From JBBDST01 sp040904765 (GTDB lineage Bacteria > Actinomycetota > Nitriliruptoria > Nitriliruptorales > Nitriliruptoraceae), in contig JBBDST010000050.1 of assembly GCA_040904765.1 (NCBI GenBank), positions 21,989-85,988 of the forward strand: a DNA stretch of 64,000 bases, in the 5' to 3' direction. Under the pieces are notes generated by a model. That model searched no databases and had not been told where the DNA came from. It saw nothing but the letters and a program-made list of their open reading frames with translations. This document shows positions 9,222-18,270 of this stretch, piece by piece. The stretch's first letter is position 1, and each line of letters starts with the position of its first letter. A program made the translations under genes and the position numbers.

Positions 9222-10145
9222 TTGTCGCATCCGCTGTATCACGACCCGAGTGTGTTTGCGCCGATCTCGACCATTCACTTAGACGTCAACGGCCAATCGT
9301 TCAACCTCAAACCGGGCGCACCGATGGTGATGGGGATTGTCAACACCAACCCAGGCTCGTTTTCCGACAAAAGATATCTGGCTACCACCGAAGAGCAGTA
9401 TGCGTTTGCAATGCAGCTCGTCGAAGCCGGGGCAGGCATCATCGACGTCGGAACAGACTCTGGCGTGACCTATGGCAAACCGATCCCGATTACTGACCAA
9501 GTAAACGCGGCCGTACCGCTCGTCGAGCGTCTAACGAAAGCTGGCGTTGCTGTGTCCGTCGACACGGTCGTACTTGATGTTGTGAATGCTGTCCTTGACT
9601 GCGGTGCGGCCATCATCAACGACGTGTCTGGCCTGGCAGATGTCGCAATCGCTCAGGCGTGCGCCACTTACAACGCAGGTCTGGTGATCTTGCACACCCG
9701 CGTGCCTCATAAGACCGAAGCATTCCTTGACTTCGACGACGTCGTTGCCGACATCGAAACACTGTTTCATCAACAGATCGCCTGCGCTGTTGGTGCCGGC
9801 GTGCCCTACCAAAATTTGGTACTTGATCCCGGTCTTGGCTACTCGAAAAAACCTGAAGATGACGTCACCCTGCTACGCGCCTACCCAACGTTTGCCGCCC
9901 ACAACTTGGCCATCCTGACCGGCGCGTCACGCAAGTACTACACCGGAGTGATCACCCGGGCTGCCCCACCTGATCGTCTGCCAGAGACCCTCGCGACGGT
10001 CGAAACGGTACGCGGCTTTCCTGGGTTCGTACGGGTCCACGACGTCGACGAAGTGGCCCGGTTCTTAGCGGTCCGTGAAACTCTCGATGGGTTACGTGAC
10101 CTGCCCGACTACTCGACTGGTGAAGCCGGTTTGAAATGGGTGTGA
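9222..10145 (+). CDS. Dihydropteroate synthase-like TIM-barrel protein (divergent FolP)
   Basis: A 307 aa protein with the DHPS fold. Family motifs that are present include N-x2-P-x-SFSD, SVDT, INDVSG, DPGLGYSKK, GASRK and RVHDV. The loop that normally reads GGESTRPG is instead GTDSGVTYG, so the p-aminobenzoate/pterin loop residues are changed, as in FolP2-like paralogues with no proven DHPS activity. The start is TTG 9222, with AAAGGA 6 nt upstream; the frame extends to 9075 but that part overlaps the divergent ferredoxin. It could be a real but divergent folate enzyme or a paralogue with another pterin-type substrate. Confidence 0.8.
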   Translation: MSHPLYHDPSVFAPISTIHLDVNGQSFNLKPGAPMVMGIVNTNPGSFSDKRYLATTEEQYAFAMQLVEAGAGIIDVGTDSGVTYGKPIPITDQVNAAVPLVERLTKAGVAVSVDTVVLDVVNAVLDCGAAIINDVSGLADVAIAQACATYNAGLVILHTRVPHKTEAFLDFDDVVADIETLFHQQIACAVGAGVPYQNLVLDPGLGYSKKPEDDVTLLRAYPTFAAHNLAILTGASRKYYTGVITRAAPPDRLPETLATVETVRGFPGFVRVHDVDEVARFLAVRETLDGLRDLPDYSTGEAGLKWV

Positions 10146-10178
10146 GTGTCGTAGCGAGTGATCAAAAACACCGTGGCA

Positions 10179-10210
10179 TCGTGGCGCCGCGAGGCGCTTC
10201 GCCGCCACGA
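10179..10210. terminator. Hairpin between convergent genes
   Basis: TCGTGGCG and CGCCACGA form an 8-bp stem with an inner GCGA/TCGC stem, 33 nt after the DHPS-like stop. A second inverted repeat, GTCGATCA/TGATCGAC (10291-10314), overlaps the stop of the convergent lipoprotein. Neither has a T-tract. They probably separate the two convergent transcripts. Confidence 0.45.
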
Positions 10211-10295
10211 GAGATGGTGCGTACGCCAAGCTCGAATCGGCTGCTTTGAGGTCTTAGCGTGGAGCCAGCCGATTATCTGCAAAACTAAACGTCGA

Positions 10296-10748
10296 TCAGC
10301 CGGGGTTGATCGACGGATCGACATCAGGATTAAACACAGCTATCTCGCCATATTCGTTAACACAAGCCTCGGCTACGTCAATGCCTAGTTGTTCGGCTTT
10401 GAGATAGCCACCCCCACCTTCGAGCTGGTCACCAAGATGAACTTGCTGACCAGACGGCAGTCTGATCACGAGCGGATCAGTACCGACAACTGTGGTGCCG
10501 CTTGGCCACACGACGGGATACTTACTCTCGTTGGTTTCAAGTAGAAGGCATCCGTTGGCAGTAACAAACGTGCCGATAACCAGCGCGTCCATGCCGCCAG
10601 ATGGCAGGATCGTCTTGCCATGCACGAAAAACCCGAGGTCGTCGTCTCCTACACGTTGCTCGTTCACCCCACCACAGGCCGTTAAAAGACCAGCCATCAC
10701 CGTGGCTACTACCGTCACACGGACTCGGCGATTGGCCCGATAGCCCAC
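10296..10748 (-). CDS. Lipoprotein of unknown function
   Basis: A 150 aa exported lipoprotein. The signal peptide ends in the lipobox LLTAC-GG near residue 24, and the mature part is about 125 residues with no recognised domain. The GTG start at 10748 has AAGGAG 7 nt upstream; the open frame reaches 10874 without further support. It is the last gene of a minus-strand set after the alpha/beta hydrolase and the pyrimidine reductase, 40 nt downstream of the latter. Confidence 0.7.
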   Translation of the reverse strand: MGYRANRRVRVTVVATVMAGLLTACGGVNEQRVGDDDLGFFVHGKTILPSGGMDALVIGTFVTANGCLLLETNESKYPVVWPSGTTVVGTDPLVIRLPSGQQVHLGDQLEGGGGYLKAEQLGIDVAEACVNEYGEIAVFNPDVDPSINPG

Positions 10749-10788
10749 GCTGTGCTCCTTCGTTTCCTCGCTGCAGAACCCCACCCGA

Positions 10789-11547
10789 CTACTTGACTGG
10801 CCCAGTCGGCGCGAAATGGATGTCGCGTACGTATCGCAACAGCAGATCGCCGTCGTGTAGATACACCGACGCAACCCGAAAGCGGCGATGCACTTCCGCT
10901 CCGGTTTCGATCATCCGTCGACCATCCCCACTAACCAAGGTGGGGGCGATCGTTACAAAACACTCGTCGATCTGATCCGCCAACGCAAACGCAGCATTTA
11001 AGCGTGGGCCACCTTCCAACAAGATGCGATGCAGGCCAAGCTCAGCCAATTGCTGACGGATCGCTACTGCATCGATGCCAGCCACGACCGAACCGACCCG
11101 AACAATCTGGGCAACATCAGACAGGTGGGTCGCATCCACCCCGGCTGGCACCAACACGAGCGGCTGTTCGTTCGGGTTCTGGAACACTTTCGCAGCCGGG
11201 TCAAGGCGAGCGGTGACAGTGACAATTGCAAGCCGTGGGCTCGCCCGAAGATTGCGTGAAGTGCGGTCGCTTTGGCGTTCCGGTGTGCCGGTGAGTGGCA
11301 GATAGTCCTCGTCTCGCACGGTTGCCGCACCCACAAGCGAGACGTCATTGGCTGCACGCAACCGCGACAGGGCCAGCAGGTCAGCTGGCCCACCAAGCCC
11401 ACCAGAGATCCCCTGATACGTCGCTGAGCCGTCAAATGACGACACCATGCACACCGCTAAGGTGTGATTTGGAAGGGTCAAACCGCGATACAGCTCCTCT
11501 AATGGCAACCCGTCAGGATCAGGATAAAGGCGCCGTAACGTGGTCAC
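10789..11547 (-). CDS. RibD C-terminal-like pyrimidine reductase
   Basis: A 252 aa protein of the dihydrofolate-reductase-like fold seen in the reductase half of RibD. Family segments include SSFDGSAT near residue 37, VGAATVRDEDY, and the NADPH-site stretch LLEGGPRLNAAF. No deaminase half is present, which is usual in actinobacterial stand-alone homologues of riboflavin-type pyrimidine reductases. The GTG start overlaps the stop of the upstream hydrolase by 4 bp (GTGA), so the two are translationally coupled. The substrate is not certain. Confidence 0.85.
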   Translation of the reverse strand: MTTLRRLYPDPDGLPLEELYRGLTLPNHTLAVCMVSSFDGSATYQGISGGLGGPADLLALSRLRAANDVSLVGAATVRDEDYLPLTGTPERQSDRTSRNLRASPRLAIVTVTARLDPAAKVFQNPNEQPLVLVPAGVDATHLSDVAQIVRVGSVVAGIDAVAIRQQLAELGLHRILLEGGPRLNAAFALADQIDECFVTIAPTLVSGDGRRMIETGAEVHRRFRVASVYLHDGDLLLRYVRDIHFAPTGPVK

Positions 11548-12314
11548 GTCAAGAATTCAAGCGTCGTTGCTGCCAGTGGACCGGGAGCTTCAAGCGGCAC
11601 CCAATGGCCGACGTCGCTTAACACTTTCACCCGACACACCGGGATTTCCCGCTGCAGTTCTTCGGCCATGCCAAGCGGCGTTGAACGGTCATGTGCGCCG
11701 GTGACAACGAGCGTAGGTTGTCCGATCTCGTCGCGACGGATCTGGGGAACTGAGGCCAGTGCACGGCATGCTTTGGCGTAGTTCTGCGGGTCGTTACGGA
11801 GAATCAATTCACGCAGCAGGCCGGCCATACCCGCCTGGTTGGCGTGCGACTGTGGCGAGATGGCACCTTGAAGCCAACCGTCAATAATTCCGTCAAGCCC
11901 GTCCTTTTCGACCAGGTTTGCCCGTTCTTCGTATGCTTTGGTCGTTTCTGGCGAAAAGTAGGAGATGCCTCCAACCAGCATGAGGGTGTCAACCAGTTCG
12001 GGTGCTTTCACCGCTAACTGTTGCGCCACAAGCGAGCCGAGCGAATGACCGACCACACTTACTGCCGAAAGTTCCAACACCCCCAACAGTTTTTGGATGT
12101 CCTTGACCCACAGATCGATTGAAAATTTGCCGCGTCCTTGGCTGCGACCATGGCCACGCAAGTCAAGTGCGATGACATGGTGATGCTGCTGCATCGCCTG
12201 CATCACGCCATGCCACACGTTGGCGCTACCGCCTAACCCGTGGATGAACAGCACCGGGGGACCTTCCCCGTAACTGACATACTGCAACGAATTGCCGTCG
12301 GCTTCGACGAACAC
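11544..12314 (-). CDS. Alpha/beta hydrolase
   Basis: A 256 aa alpha/beta-fold hydrolase. The oxyanion segment FIHGLGGSANVWH, nucleophile elbow GHSLGS, acid residue in TGAHDRSTP and catalytic His in DVGHWVP are all in order. The start is GTG 12314, with AAGGAG 5 nt upstream; two codons further upstream a GTG abuts the SD. It is the first gene of the hydrolase, pyrimidine reductase and lipoprotein operon. The substrate is unknown. Confidence 0.85.
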   Translation of the reverse strand: MFVEADGNSLQYVSYGEGPPVLFIHGLGGSANVWHGVMQAMQQHHHVIALDLRGHGRSQGRGKFSIDLWVKDIQKLLGVLELSAVSVVGHSLGSLVAQQLAVKAPELVDTLMLVGGISYFSPETTKAYEERANLVEKDGLDGIIDGWLQGAISPQSHANQAGMAGLLRELILRNDPQNYAKACRALASVPQIRRDEIGQPTLVVTGAHDRSTPLGMAEELQREIPVCRVKVLSDVGHWVPLEAPGPLAATTLEFLT

Positions 12315-12427
12315 ATGCACTCCTTACGTATAAACAAGCGGTATCAACCGGCAGCGTAACCGCTCGCGCCCTAAAGCACGTATCTTGGTGAGGTCATCGC
12401 GTTCCACGCCACGTGAAAGGTCTTGTG

Positions 12428-12928
12428 ATGCGTCTTGAAGTCGAAACGGTCATCAACGCACCCCGCCAGCACGTGTGGGACGTGCTAACGAGCTGGGAAC
12501 GTCAACCGGAGTGGATGTTGGACGCGAAAGACGTAGTCGTCCTCACCCCGCAACGCACCGGCGACGGGGTGACATTGCGCTGCCCTACCAACCTGTTGGG
12601 TTTTACCGTCGATGACATTATGCGGGTCACCGCATGGGACCCGCCAAACCGGCTGGCCGTCACACATCTGGGCAAAATCATCACCGGCAGCGGCGCATTT
12701 GAACTGTCAGACGGCGAAAACGGCACCACCCACGTGTTGTGGTGGGAAGAGATCGACCCCCCACTTGGGATCATCGGTGAATACGGCGCACGCCTCTTTG
12801 TACTGCCCATCATTAAACGGATCTTTACCCGTTCACTGAAAAACTTTACGGCATTGTGCGAAACAGACGCCGCTTTGGCCGGGGAGGAATCACCGCAGCA
12901 TCCGTCTGAACCACCGGCGGATCAGTAG
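12428..12928 (+). CDS. SRPBCC/polyketide cyclase-like protein
   Basis: A 166 aa START/SRPBCC-fold protein: the N-terminus is a beta strand followed by APRQHVWDVLTSWERQPEW, the typical first helix of the family, and the C-terminus ends in a long helix. Such proteins bind hydrophobic ligands; no catalytic function can be assigned. The ATG at 12428 has AAAGG 7 nt upstream. The 3' end overlaps the convergent cupin gene by 83 bp, an unusually long convergent overlap. Confidence 0.8.
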   Translation: MRLEVETVINAPRQHVWDVLTSWERQPEWMLDAKDVVVLTPQRTGDGVTLRCPTNLLGFTVDDIMRVTAWDPPNRLAVTHLGKIITGSGAFELSDGENGTTHVLWWEEIDPPLGIIGEYGARLFVLPIIKRIFTRSLKNFTALCETDAALAGEESPQHPSEPPADQ

Positions 12929-13325
12929 GTCCATCCCCACCGGGCGACCGGTGCACAATCAACACCACCGGATCAGCAGAGGCGTTTTCAACCCCAAACA
13001 TCGTGTCAGCACGGATCAACACCGCCCCCAACGGATCAAGCAACACCGTGCCGTCATCAGTCACTATCCGACACCGGCCTGAAATGACGGTCACCACGCT
13101 GTCCTGAGCCGCGAAATGCGTGACGTCGCCGGCGACCCGCGGTGGCAAACACCACACTTCGGTCGTGAGGCTTTCGGTGGCAAACACACAGGTAGTCGAA
13201 ACCTGCCCGGACACTACTTGTGTGTAGTCGCGCAGATCGACAGGGGTGACATGCGGTGAGATCTCCATAGTGTGCACGCTACCAAGCGCCACAAAAAACA
13301 CTCGCTGACTGTTACCGATCGTGAT
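12846..13325 (-). CDS. Small cupin-like protein, start uncertain
   Basis: The central 90 residues read as a single cupin barrel (VWCLPPRVAGDVTHF, then VISGRCRIVTDDG and GAVLIRADTMFGVEN), with a proline-rich tail. The usual cupin metal histidines are mostly missing, leaving only one in the first motif. The open frame extends to 13412, but the only good SD site (AAGGAG at 13333-13338) sits 7 nt before an ATC codon at 13325, suggesting a rare AUC start; otherwise GTG 13301 or ATG 13268 are used. It diverges from pepA. Confidence 0.6.
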   Translation of the reverse strand: MTIGNSQRVFFVALGSVHTMEISPHVTPVDLRDYTQVVSGQVSTTCVFATESLTTEVWCLPPRVAGDVTHFAAQDSVVTVISGRCRIVTDDGTVLLDPLGAVLIRADTMFGVENASADPVVLIVHRSPGGDGPTDPPVVQTDAAVIPPRPKRRLFRTMP

Positions 13326-13373
13326 GGCTACGCTCCTTAAACCCTCCTGCCCGCTAACCGAAAGGTGTTTCGC

Positions 13374-14834
13374 GTGACTGTTACTACGTTCGCTGTATCC
13401 CGTGATGTCCACGGTGCCGACACGCTTGCTGTCTCAGTCGCCGTAACTGACGGCATCCTTTCAGTGAGCGACGATGCGGCCGCAGTTTTAAACGACCTAG
13501 CACCCACCTGGCTGGAAGATCTGGCACAAGTCGGTTTTCTTGCAAAGGCAGCTTCGGTGCAGCGACTGCCCGTAAACGGCCACGACAGCGTAAAAAGCAT
13601 CATCGCAGTCGGTCTTGGTGAGGCAGGCAATGCCAAGCGAAACAGTCTGCGTACATGCGCCTACACGGCCGTACACGCCGCTGGCAAAGTCGCTCACCTA
13701 GCACTCATGCTGGGTGATGAACATGTTGATGCCATCATCGATGGGGCCCGGTATGCGGCGTATCAATTCACCACGTTCACCCCACCATCGATCCGTGACG
13801 TCCCTGAAGCGGTGAGTGTCCTCACCAACACCGACGACGCCGAAGCGATCGCAACCCGCCAAAACACGATCAACGATGCGGTGACGCTCGCCCGTGATCT
13901 GGTGAACACGCCACCTCAAGCCAAACGGCCACCCGTATTTGCCGAACTTGCCCGCACAGCCGTAGCCGACCTGCCGGTAACCGTCACCATTTTCGATGAA
14001 ACCAAACTTGCCGCCGACGGTTTTGGTGGGATTCTCGGCGTCGGCCAAGGTTCCAGCGAACCACCGCGCCTCATTGAACTGCGCTACACCCCGTCCGGCG
14101 CCACTGACCATGTGGTACTCGTTGGCAAAGGAATCACGTTTGACACCGGCGGCATTTCACTCAAACCCTCTGCCTCGATGGAAATCATGAAATGCGACAT
14201 GGCCGGTGCTGCCACCATGCTTGCGGTGATCACTGCCGCAGCTCGCCTGAGCGTCCTAACCGAAATTACGGTGCTGCTGGCCGTGGCAGAAAACATGCCA
14301 TCAGGCACTGCGACCCGCGTCAGTGATGTGCTCACCATGTTCGACGGCACCACAGTGGAAGTCACCAACACCGACGCTGAAGGCCGGCTGGTACTAGGCG
14401 ACGCGCTGGCGTATGCAGCCACCCTTACCCCGACCCCAAATATTGTCATCGACGCCGCAACGTTGACCGGCGCAGCAGTCATCGCACTTGGCGACAAAAT
14501 CAATGCCGCAATCGGCAACGATGACGTGCTGATTGACGAACTGCGTGCCGCCGCAAGTGTGGCCGGTGAGCCTTTGTGGCCGTTGCCGCTTGCCAACGAC
14601 GAGTATGGCGACCGGTTAAAGGGCAGCATCTCGACGTTGAAAAACGCCGGCGGTCGCGAAGCCGGACCGATCTTTGCCGCCCTGTTTCTTTCCCGGTTCG
14701 TGTCTGCCAAAGCCCGTTGGGTCCACCTTGACATCGCCGGACCGGCATTCACCACCAGCGGTTATGACATCTACACGGCCGGGGCAACCGGCAATCCGGT
14801 TCGGACCCTCATCACCTGGCTCCTTGACCGCTAA
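13374..14834 (+). CDS. pepA: Leucyl aminopeptidase (M17)
   Basis: A 486 aa cytosolic M17 aminopeptidase that releases N-terminal residues from peptides. The signature NTDAEGRL is present, and the metal-binding region includes VGKGITFDTGGISLKP and MKCDMAGAA. The N-terminal regulatory domain and C-terminal catalytic domain are full length. The GTG at 13374 has AAAGG 8 nt upstream; the GTG at 13365 overlaps that site. Confidence 0.95.
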   Translation: MTVTTFAVSRDVHGADTLAVSVAVTDGILSVSDDAAAVLNDLAPTWLEDLAQVGFLAKAASVQRLPVNGHDSVKSIIAVGLGEAGNAKRNSLRTCAYTAVHAAGKVAHLALMLGDEHVDAIIDGARYAAYQFTTFTPPSIRDVPEAVSVLTNTDDAEAIATRQNTINDAVTLARDLVNTPPQAKRPPVFAELARTAVADLPVTVTIFDETKLAADGFGGILGVGQGSSEPPRLIELRYTPSGATDHVVLVGKGITFDTGGISLKPSASMEIMKCDMAGAATMLAVITAAARLSVLTEITVLLAVAENMPSGTATRVSDVLTMFDGTTVEVTNTDAEGRLVLGDALAYAATLTPTPNIVIDAATLTGAAVIALGDKINAAIGNDDVLIDELRAAASVAGEPLWPLPLANDEYGDRLKGSISTLKNAGGREAGPIFAALFLSRFVSAKARWVHLDIAGPAFTTSGYDIYTAGATGNPVRTLITWLLDR

Positions 14835-14874
14835 CACTTGCCACAACGTGTACCGGGCCTGCGCGGCACAATGC

Positions 14875-15261
14875 TTAGCGTGACAGGGCTGCGCTAAGCC
14901 GGTTGCGGGCCACAATTTTGCGTCGCAAATTCACCCGGGCAACCGGCCCGGTCGCGTTGGTGATCGCCACTGCGAATTCAAGCCGTGGACCGTGACAGCC
15001 AATCAGGGTTGCTTTGGCATTGAGCGTGTCACCCACTGCCGCTGGCTTACTTAACTCAAGTTCTGCCCATACGGCAACAGACGTTTCGTCGTCATCAAGC
15101 TGATCGCACACCGCCGCGATACAGGCATTCTCAGCCAACTCCATCAACGATGCGGTCGCAACCACCCCGTCTGCTTGATGCGACGTGGTGTGTGACGCTT
15201 CAACCGTCAAGGACCGCGTCTGACGCAGACCAGGCTCACATTTGCTCATTGCGGCACTCAT
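14875..15261 (-). CDS. Hotdog-fold thioesterase family protein
   Basis: A 128 aa single hotdog domain. The central helix segment VATASLMELAENACIAAV and the following strands fit the fluoroacetyl-CoA thioesterase-like/YbgC-like superfamily. It probably hydrolyses or binds an acyl-CoA, but the substrate cannot be told. The ATG at 15261 has AAGGCGG 7 nt upstream. It is convergent with pepA across 40 bp and divergent from the membrane protein at 15410. Confidence 0.75.
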   Translation of the reverse strand: MSAAMSKCEPGLRQTRSLTVEASHTTSHQADGVVATASLMELAENACIAAVCDQLDDDETSVAVWAELELSKPAAVGDTLNAKATLIGCHGPRLEFAVAITNATGPVARVNLRRKIVARNRLSAALSR

Positions 15262-15409
15262 TTCATGGCCGCCTTAAGGCAGCACTTGGATGAAGCAGGT
15301 CAGTCGCAGTGAAGAACGCGACTCATAGAAAAAACGCCGTACGATTCAGCCGGCGCCGAAACAAAGCGTACCCTTTCCTGCGCACCAAACCCCAAATCGG
15401 AGACCGCCT

Positions 15410-16237
15410 GTGAGTTCCCCCGCTGCCGTGCTTGCTCTTGTGCTGCTGACAACTGCTGTCGGTAGTGCAGCGTTTCTTTGGCTGTCACCTTCATACGGCA
15501 AAATTCGTGCTGGCTACGACATACTCACCGGCGCAACCATCGCGCTGATCGCCTGGAGTGCGGCAGCGTCGCTGTCGGCACCGATCGCGACGTTAACAAC
15601 CGATCTTGGCACAAAAGCCCGCACGTTAACGCTCGCATTCGCGATCCTTACCGCCGTCGCGGTACTGCTTCGTACCGTGCGGATCCCTGCGATCATCGCC
15701 CGGGTCGTTGGTGTGGCCGGTCTTGCCGTTGGCGTGTGGGCGTTCTATCCGCTGGCGGCGATCCGTGCCGACCGTGGCGGTGCCGGCGGGGTAGCGCAAG
15801 GCGTAACCGAACTGGCGTTAGGGTCGGTGCTGATGGGTGCCATCTGGGTCGGGATGATTCTTGGCCACTGGTATCTGGTAGAACGCCGCCTCACCAATCT
15901 GCACATGGTGCGTATCGCTTGGCTAAACGTCGCAGCCGTCGCTGCTGGCGCCGGATCGGTGCTTTTAAGCTGGCGCAACCCGGCACCGTGCGCAGCCTTG
16001 GTTGACGGACCCGAATTTCAGCAGTGTGCGATGACCTTCGCACCGATTCTTCGCATCGGATCGATGACGATCGTGCTTGGCTTGGGCGTGCTGGCGTTAA
16101 TCGCCCTTATTGCCGGTTTTAACGTGAAACTGGCCCGAGAAGGCGGACGTTCAATTCAGGCATCAACCGGCATGTTTTATCTGGCGGTCATACTTGCGCC
16201 CGCAGTTGAGTTCGCCGCCAAGGTACGGTACTTCTAG
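15410..16237 (+). CDS. Multi-pass membrane protein, unknown
   Basis: A 275 aa integral membrane protein with about seven or eight hydrophobic segments. I do not recognise a characterised family; the only polar motif that stands out is GHWYLVERRL near the middle, at the end of a membrane segment. The GTG start at 15410 has GGAGA 7 nt upstream. It precedes the htrA-tatA-PAP2 group on the same strand with 43 bp between. Confidence 0.65.
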   Translation: MSSPAAVLALVLLTTAVGSAAFLWLSPSYGKIRAGYDILTGATIALIAWSAAASLSAPIATLTTDLGTKARTLTLAFAILTAVAVLLRTVRIPAIIARVVGVAGLAVGVWAFYPLAAIRADRGGAGGVAQGVTELALGSVLMGAIWVGMILGHWYLVERRLTNLHMVRIAWLNVAAVAAGAGSVLLSWRNPAPCAALVDGPEFQQCAMTFAPILRIGSMTIVLGLGVLALIALIAGFNVKLAREGGRSIQASTGMFYLAVILAPAVEFAAKVRYF

Positions 16238-16280
16238 ACTTCTAGCCGTCCCGTACCCTGATAGTGAATGAAGGATCGTG

Positions 16281-17432
16281 ATGTATGACCGTGATGAGTG
16301 GCTACGCCCGTGGGTGGAGACTGTCCCGCCACCCCCGCTCGCCTTGGCACGCCCGGCAACGTTTCGTTCGGCTCTGCTTGGTGGCATGATCGGTGCCGTC
16401 ACCGTGCTGGTGCTTTCCGCACTGGTATTTGGCGCCCCACTGGTCATCACCAGCGACACGCGCGCACCAATAATTGAAGTCAACGGTGACGGCGCAAACG
16501 TGCCAGCAATCGCCGCAGCCGTCACCCCATCGGTAGTGCGAGTCGATGTGCGCACCAACAACCAAAATGGCGAGGTGAGCCAACGCGGCGGTTTAGGCTC
16601 TGGCGTCGTCTACTCCTCTGACGGTTACATCATCACCAACTTCCACGTCATCGACGGCGCCCAACAGGTACGCGTGCGGCTTGCCAACGGCGACGCGTTA
16701 GACGCCCGCATCGTTGGTAGCGATCAGCTAAACGATCTGGCCGTACTAAAAATCAGCCGCACCGACCTGCCCGCCATCAACCTGCGACCTGCCGACGAGC
16801 CCATTCAAGTTGGTGAGACGGCCATTGCGATCGGCTCACCCTTCGGGTTGGACGCGTCAGTATCCGCCGGCATCATTTCGGCCCTTGATCGCGAACTACG
16901 CATCGAAGCCTCAGCCAGTGAAGGACTCCTGACTATCCCGTCAGTGCTTCAAACCGACGCGGCCATTAACCCGGGCAACTCCGGTGGACCTCTGGTTGAC
17001 CGCAACGGTCGACTGCTTGGGATAAACACGGCAATTCTTTCCGGTACCGGCGCAAACCAAGGCGTTGGGTTCGCTGTGAGTGTCGAACAGGTCGTGATTT
17101 CGGCCGACCAGATCATCGCCAACGGATTTGTACGCCATGCCCTGTTAGGCATCTCTGGCACAACCATAAGCGAAGCACGTGCTGACGAACTGGGACTAGA
17201 TCAGCCGCGCGGCGCCGTGGTCGAACTGGTGCAAGAAGGCTCCGGAGCTGATCTCAGCGGAGTACGTGTCGGCGACGTCATCATTGAAGTAGACGGTGAA
17301 GAACTGGCCTCTATGCCAGAACTAGTGGCGATGGTGCGCCGCCGCAGCCCAGGTGACACCATTGTCTTGACGATTTTGCGGGACAGTGAAACGCTTTTCT
17401 TATCCGTAGAACTTGGCGAACGGCCACGTTAA
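16281..17432 (+). CDS. Membrane-anchored HtrA/DegP-type serine protease with PDZ
   Basis: A 383 aa S1C protease. A cytoplasmic N-terminus of about 35 residues leads to one transmembrane segment, then an extracytoplasmic trypsin-like domain with the triad in ITNFHVIDGA, LNDLAVLKI and NPGNSGGPL, and a C-terminal PDZ domain (QEGSGADLSGVRVGDVI). It should act in envelope protein quality control. The ATG at 16281 has AAGGA 5 nt upstream. It lies 14 bp before tatA and is probably cotranscribed with it and the PAP2 gene. Confidence 0.93.
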   Translation: MYDRDEWLRPWVETVPPPPLALARPATFRSALLGGMIGAVTVLVLSALVFGAPLVITSDTRAPIIEVNGDGANVPAIAAAVTPSVVRVDVRTNNQNGEVSQRGGLGSGVVYSSDGYIITNFHVIDGAQQVRVRLANGDALDARIVGSDQLNDLAVLKISRTDLPAINLRPADEPIQVGETAIAIGSPFGLDASVSAGIISALDRELRIEASASEGLLTIPSVLQTDAAINPGNSGGPLVDRNGRLLGINTAILSGTGANQGVGFAVSVEQVVISADQIIANGFVRHALLGISGTTISEARADELGLDQPRGAVVELVQEGSGADLSGVRVGDVIIEVDGEELASMPELVAMVRRRSPGDTIVLTILRDSETLFLSVELGERPR

Positions 17433-17446
17433 CTAAAGGCGGCGTC

Positions 17447-17704
17447 ATGCCTGGCATTCAAGAATGGCTGGTGATCCTCGTGATCGCCCTGTTTGTGTTT
17501 GGCCCCGACCGTCTTCCTGAAGCCGGCCGGACCCTTGGACGTGGTGTCAAGAAACTTCGCGAAGGCGTGAACAGTTCGGCTGAACTACGCGAACTACGCG
17601 ACGAAGTGCAGCGCCTCAGAAGCGACATCACCGGCACAGCCGCACCCCGTGCCAAACCGCTGCCCAAACGGCCCAATGCAACGACCGATCAGGATGCAAC
17701 GTGA
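17447..17704 (+). CDS. tatA: Sec-independent translocase subunit TatA/TatB
   Basis: An 85 aa protein with the classic TatA layout: a short N-terminal hydrophobic helix (WLVILVIALFVFGPDRLPE), the FGPDRLP hinge, an amphipathic helix and a polar tail. The length and the helix fit either TatA or TatB. It forms the pore or receptor of the twin-arginine export system. It starts with AAAGGCGG upstream, and its stop overlaps the PAP2 start by 4 bp. Confidence 0.9.
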   Translation: MPGIQEWLVILVIALFVFGPDRLPEAGRTLGRGVKKLREGVNSSAELRELRDEVQRLRSDITGTAAPRAKPLPKRPNATTDQDAT

Positions 17705-18270
17705 AGGTGGTTGCAAGCTTGCTTGGCGTTGGCCTCACCGGCGCATCCTATGTGAGCGTAACCCGCGGTGGCGCGAAACAATTTGACAAGACGGTGACAG
17801 CTGCATTCACCGCACACCCCAGCAACTTTGATCGGCTGATTGCGATCGCCAGCGATTTTGGGTCGTCCTATGCGGTATGTGGTGCCGCGGGGTTCCTTTT
17901 CACAACCGGACGCAAAACGCTTGCCCGTGACGTACTGGTAAGCGGACTGGCTGCATGGAGTCTTGCCCAAAGCGTCAAACCGCTCGTCAAACGCACCCGA
18001 CCCTACACCGATAGCACTGCAGAACGACTTGTAGCCGTCCCGCATGGATCATCCTGGCCGTCAGGCCACACGGCCGTTGCTACCGCCATTGCCGCAACCA
18101 TCATGCCTCGTACTGGCATCATCTCAAACGTGCTGTGTGGTGCCTACGCGCTTGGTGTGGGAGTGTCCCGCATCCGCGTTGGGGTGCATTACGCCAGTGA
18201 CATTATTGCCGGGGCTGGCGTTGGGCTGATCGCTGCTGGGCTTAGTCGCGGTGTGACTACGAGACGCTAA
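17701..18270 (+). CDS. PAP2-family membrane phosphatase
   Basis: A 189 aa membrane protein with the three PAP2 acid-phosphatase motifs: KRTRPY, PSGHT and SRIRVGVHYASDI. It likely dephosphorylates a lipid phosphate such as undecaprenyl or phosphatidic acid phosphate at the membrane surface. The GTG start overlaps the tatA stop (GTGA). The 3' end overlaps the convergent mrp gene by 14 bp. Confidence 0.88.
   Translation: MKVVASLLGVGLTGASYVSVTRGGAKQFDKTVTAAFTAHPSNFDRLIAIASDFGSSYAVCGAAGFLFTTGRKTLARDVLVSGLAAWSLAQSVKPLVKRTRPYTDSTAERLVAVPHGSSWPSGHTAVATAIAATIMPRTGIISNVLCGAYALGVGVSRIRVGVHYASDIIAGAGVGLIAAGLSRGVTTRR

Noticed and set aside
14084..14755. A 223-codon minus-strand frame inside pepA
   Set aside because: Antisense frame of a well-conserved gene; no SD and no family features.
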